Source: Paenibacillus psychroresistens (GTDB lineage: Bacteria; Bacillota; Bacilli; Paenibacillales; NBRC-103111). Taken from it: a stretch of DNA of 64,000 nt. The stretch spans positions 6,027,501 through 6,091,500 of the forward strand of contig NZ_CP034235.1 of assembly GCF_009728935.1 (NCBI RefSeq), given 5' to 3'. The stretch's first letter is position 1, and the number at the start of each line of letters is the position of its first letter. Under the pieces are notes generated by a model, which was given only the letters and a program-made list of their open reading frames with translations, was not told where the DNA came from and ran no database searches. The translations under genes and the position numbers were made by a program. Shown here piece after piece: positions 63,892 to 64,000 of this stretch.

Positions 63892-64000
63892 CTAATACGT
63901 ATAAGTGACTTTGCTAAGCTGAGGTGTCCAAGAGCTCCCGCTCGTATGGTTCCATCTGATCTTGACGTAATTAACGCCCGATAAACTGCTCAGAGTAAAC
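63892..64000 (-). CDS. C-terminus of a probable secreted carbohydrate-binding protein (partial)
   Basis: The minus strand holds an open frame from the right edge to a TAG at 63892-63894. The visible 35 residues, ending WTPQLSKVTYTY, are beta-rich with the YVKIRWNHTSG pattern seen at the ends of discoidin/CBM-type domains. It lies upstream of the cellulase-like gene on the same strand. The main part lies outside the window, so enzyme type cannot be judged. Confidence 0.5.
   Translation of the reverse strand, partial: FTLSSLSGVNYVKIRWNHTSGSSWTPQLSKVTYTY

Overview
The window looks like the chromosome of a Paenibacillus-type spore-forming Firmicute. The grounds are low-to-moderate GC with AT-rich intergenic DNA, strong AGGAGG-type ribosome binding sites with some TTG and GTG starts, YesM/YesN-style two-component pairs, Lpl-type ABC importers, an S-layer-anchored secreted enzyme and a CwlJ/SleB-type cortex hydrolase. 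This assignment is inferred from gene families, not from a database match. No rRNA, tRNA, CRISPR, phage or transposase gene is visible.

Region 1 (1-9035) is a small-molecule catabolic locus. A minus-strand operon encodes a CocE/NonD-type hydrolase, a creatininase-family amidohydrolase, an ABC ATPase, an FAD-dependent oxidase and the start of a gene that runs off the left edge. A divergent PucR-type regulator and a convergent gamma-glutamyltransferase follow. Directly upstream of the transferase is an array of ten 51-bp repeats, each carrying a GC-rich palindrome. Region 2 (9036-15252) is mixed: a SEC-C/TPR protein, a YcaC-like isochorismatase-fold lipoprotein, a MocR regulator, a BenE-family carrier with an adjacent 49-residue membrane protein, and a DUF421 membrane protein.

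Region 3 (15253-25692) handles sugars. It has a GH127-type arabinofuranosidase with a divergent AraC regulator. Next is an operon with an ABC sugar importer, a TIM-barrel isomerase and an AraC regulator, bounded by two paralogous MDR dehydrogenases that lack the usual zinc ligands. Region 4 (25693-41692) is a probable mannan-utilisation island: two very large secreted GH5-type mannanases with tandem carbohydrate-binding modules flank a sensor kinase, a response regulator and an ABC importer. Two CcpA-like cre sites were found here.

Region 5 (41693-49466) has two divergently transcribed secreted GH18-like enzymes that share an unusual active-site motif, one of them S-layer anchored. A cortex hydrolase and a ROK repressor follow. 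Region 6 (49547-56482) is an Lpl-type importer operon with its own YesM/YesN pair. Region 7 (56784-64000) holds a small unknown gene, an SDR/Rrf2 divergent pair and an operon of cellulase-like, GHL6-like, isomerase and Gfo/Idh/MocA genes. At the right edge is the C-terminus of what appears to be another secreted carbohydrate-binding protein.

The overall picture is a soil or plant-associated polysaccharide degrader. It secretes large multi-domain hydrolases, imports the oligosaccharides through several dedicated ABC systems, and controls each system with AraC, YesN or ROK regulators plus probable carbon catabolite repression. Candidate operators were found for most of these regulators, several of them direct repeats with a 20-21 bp period.
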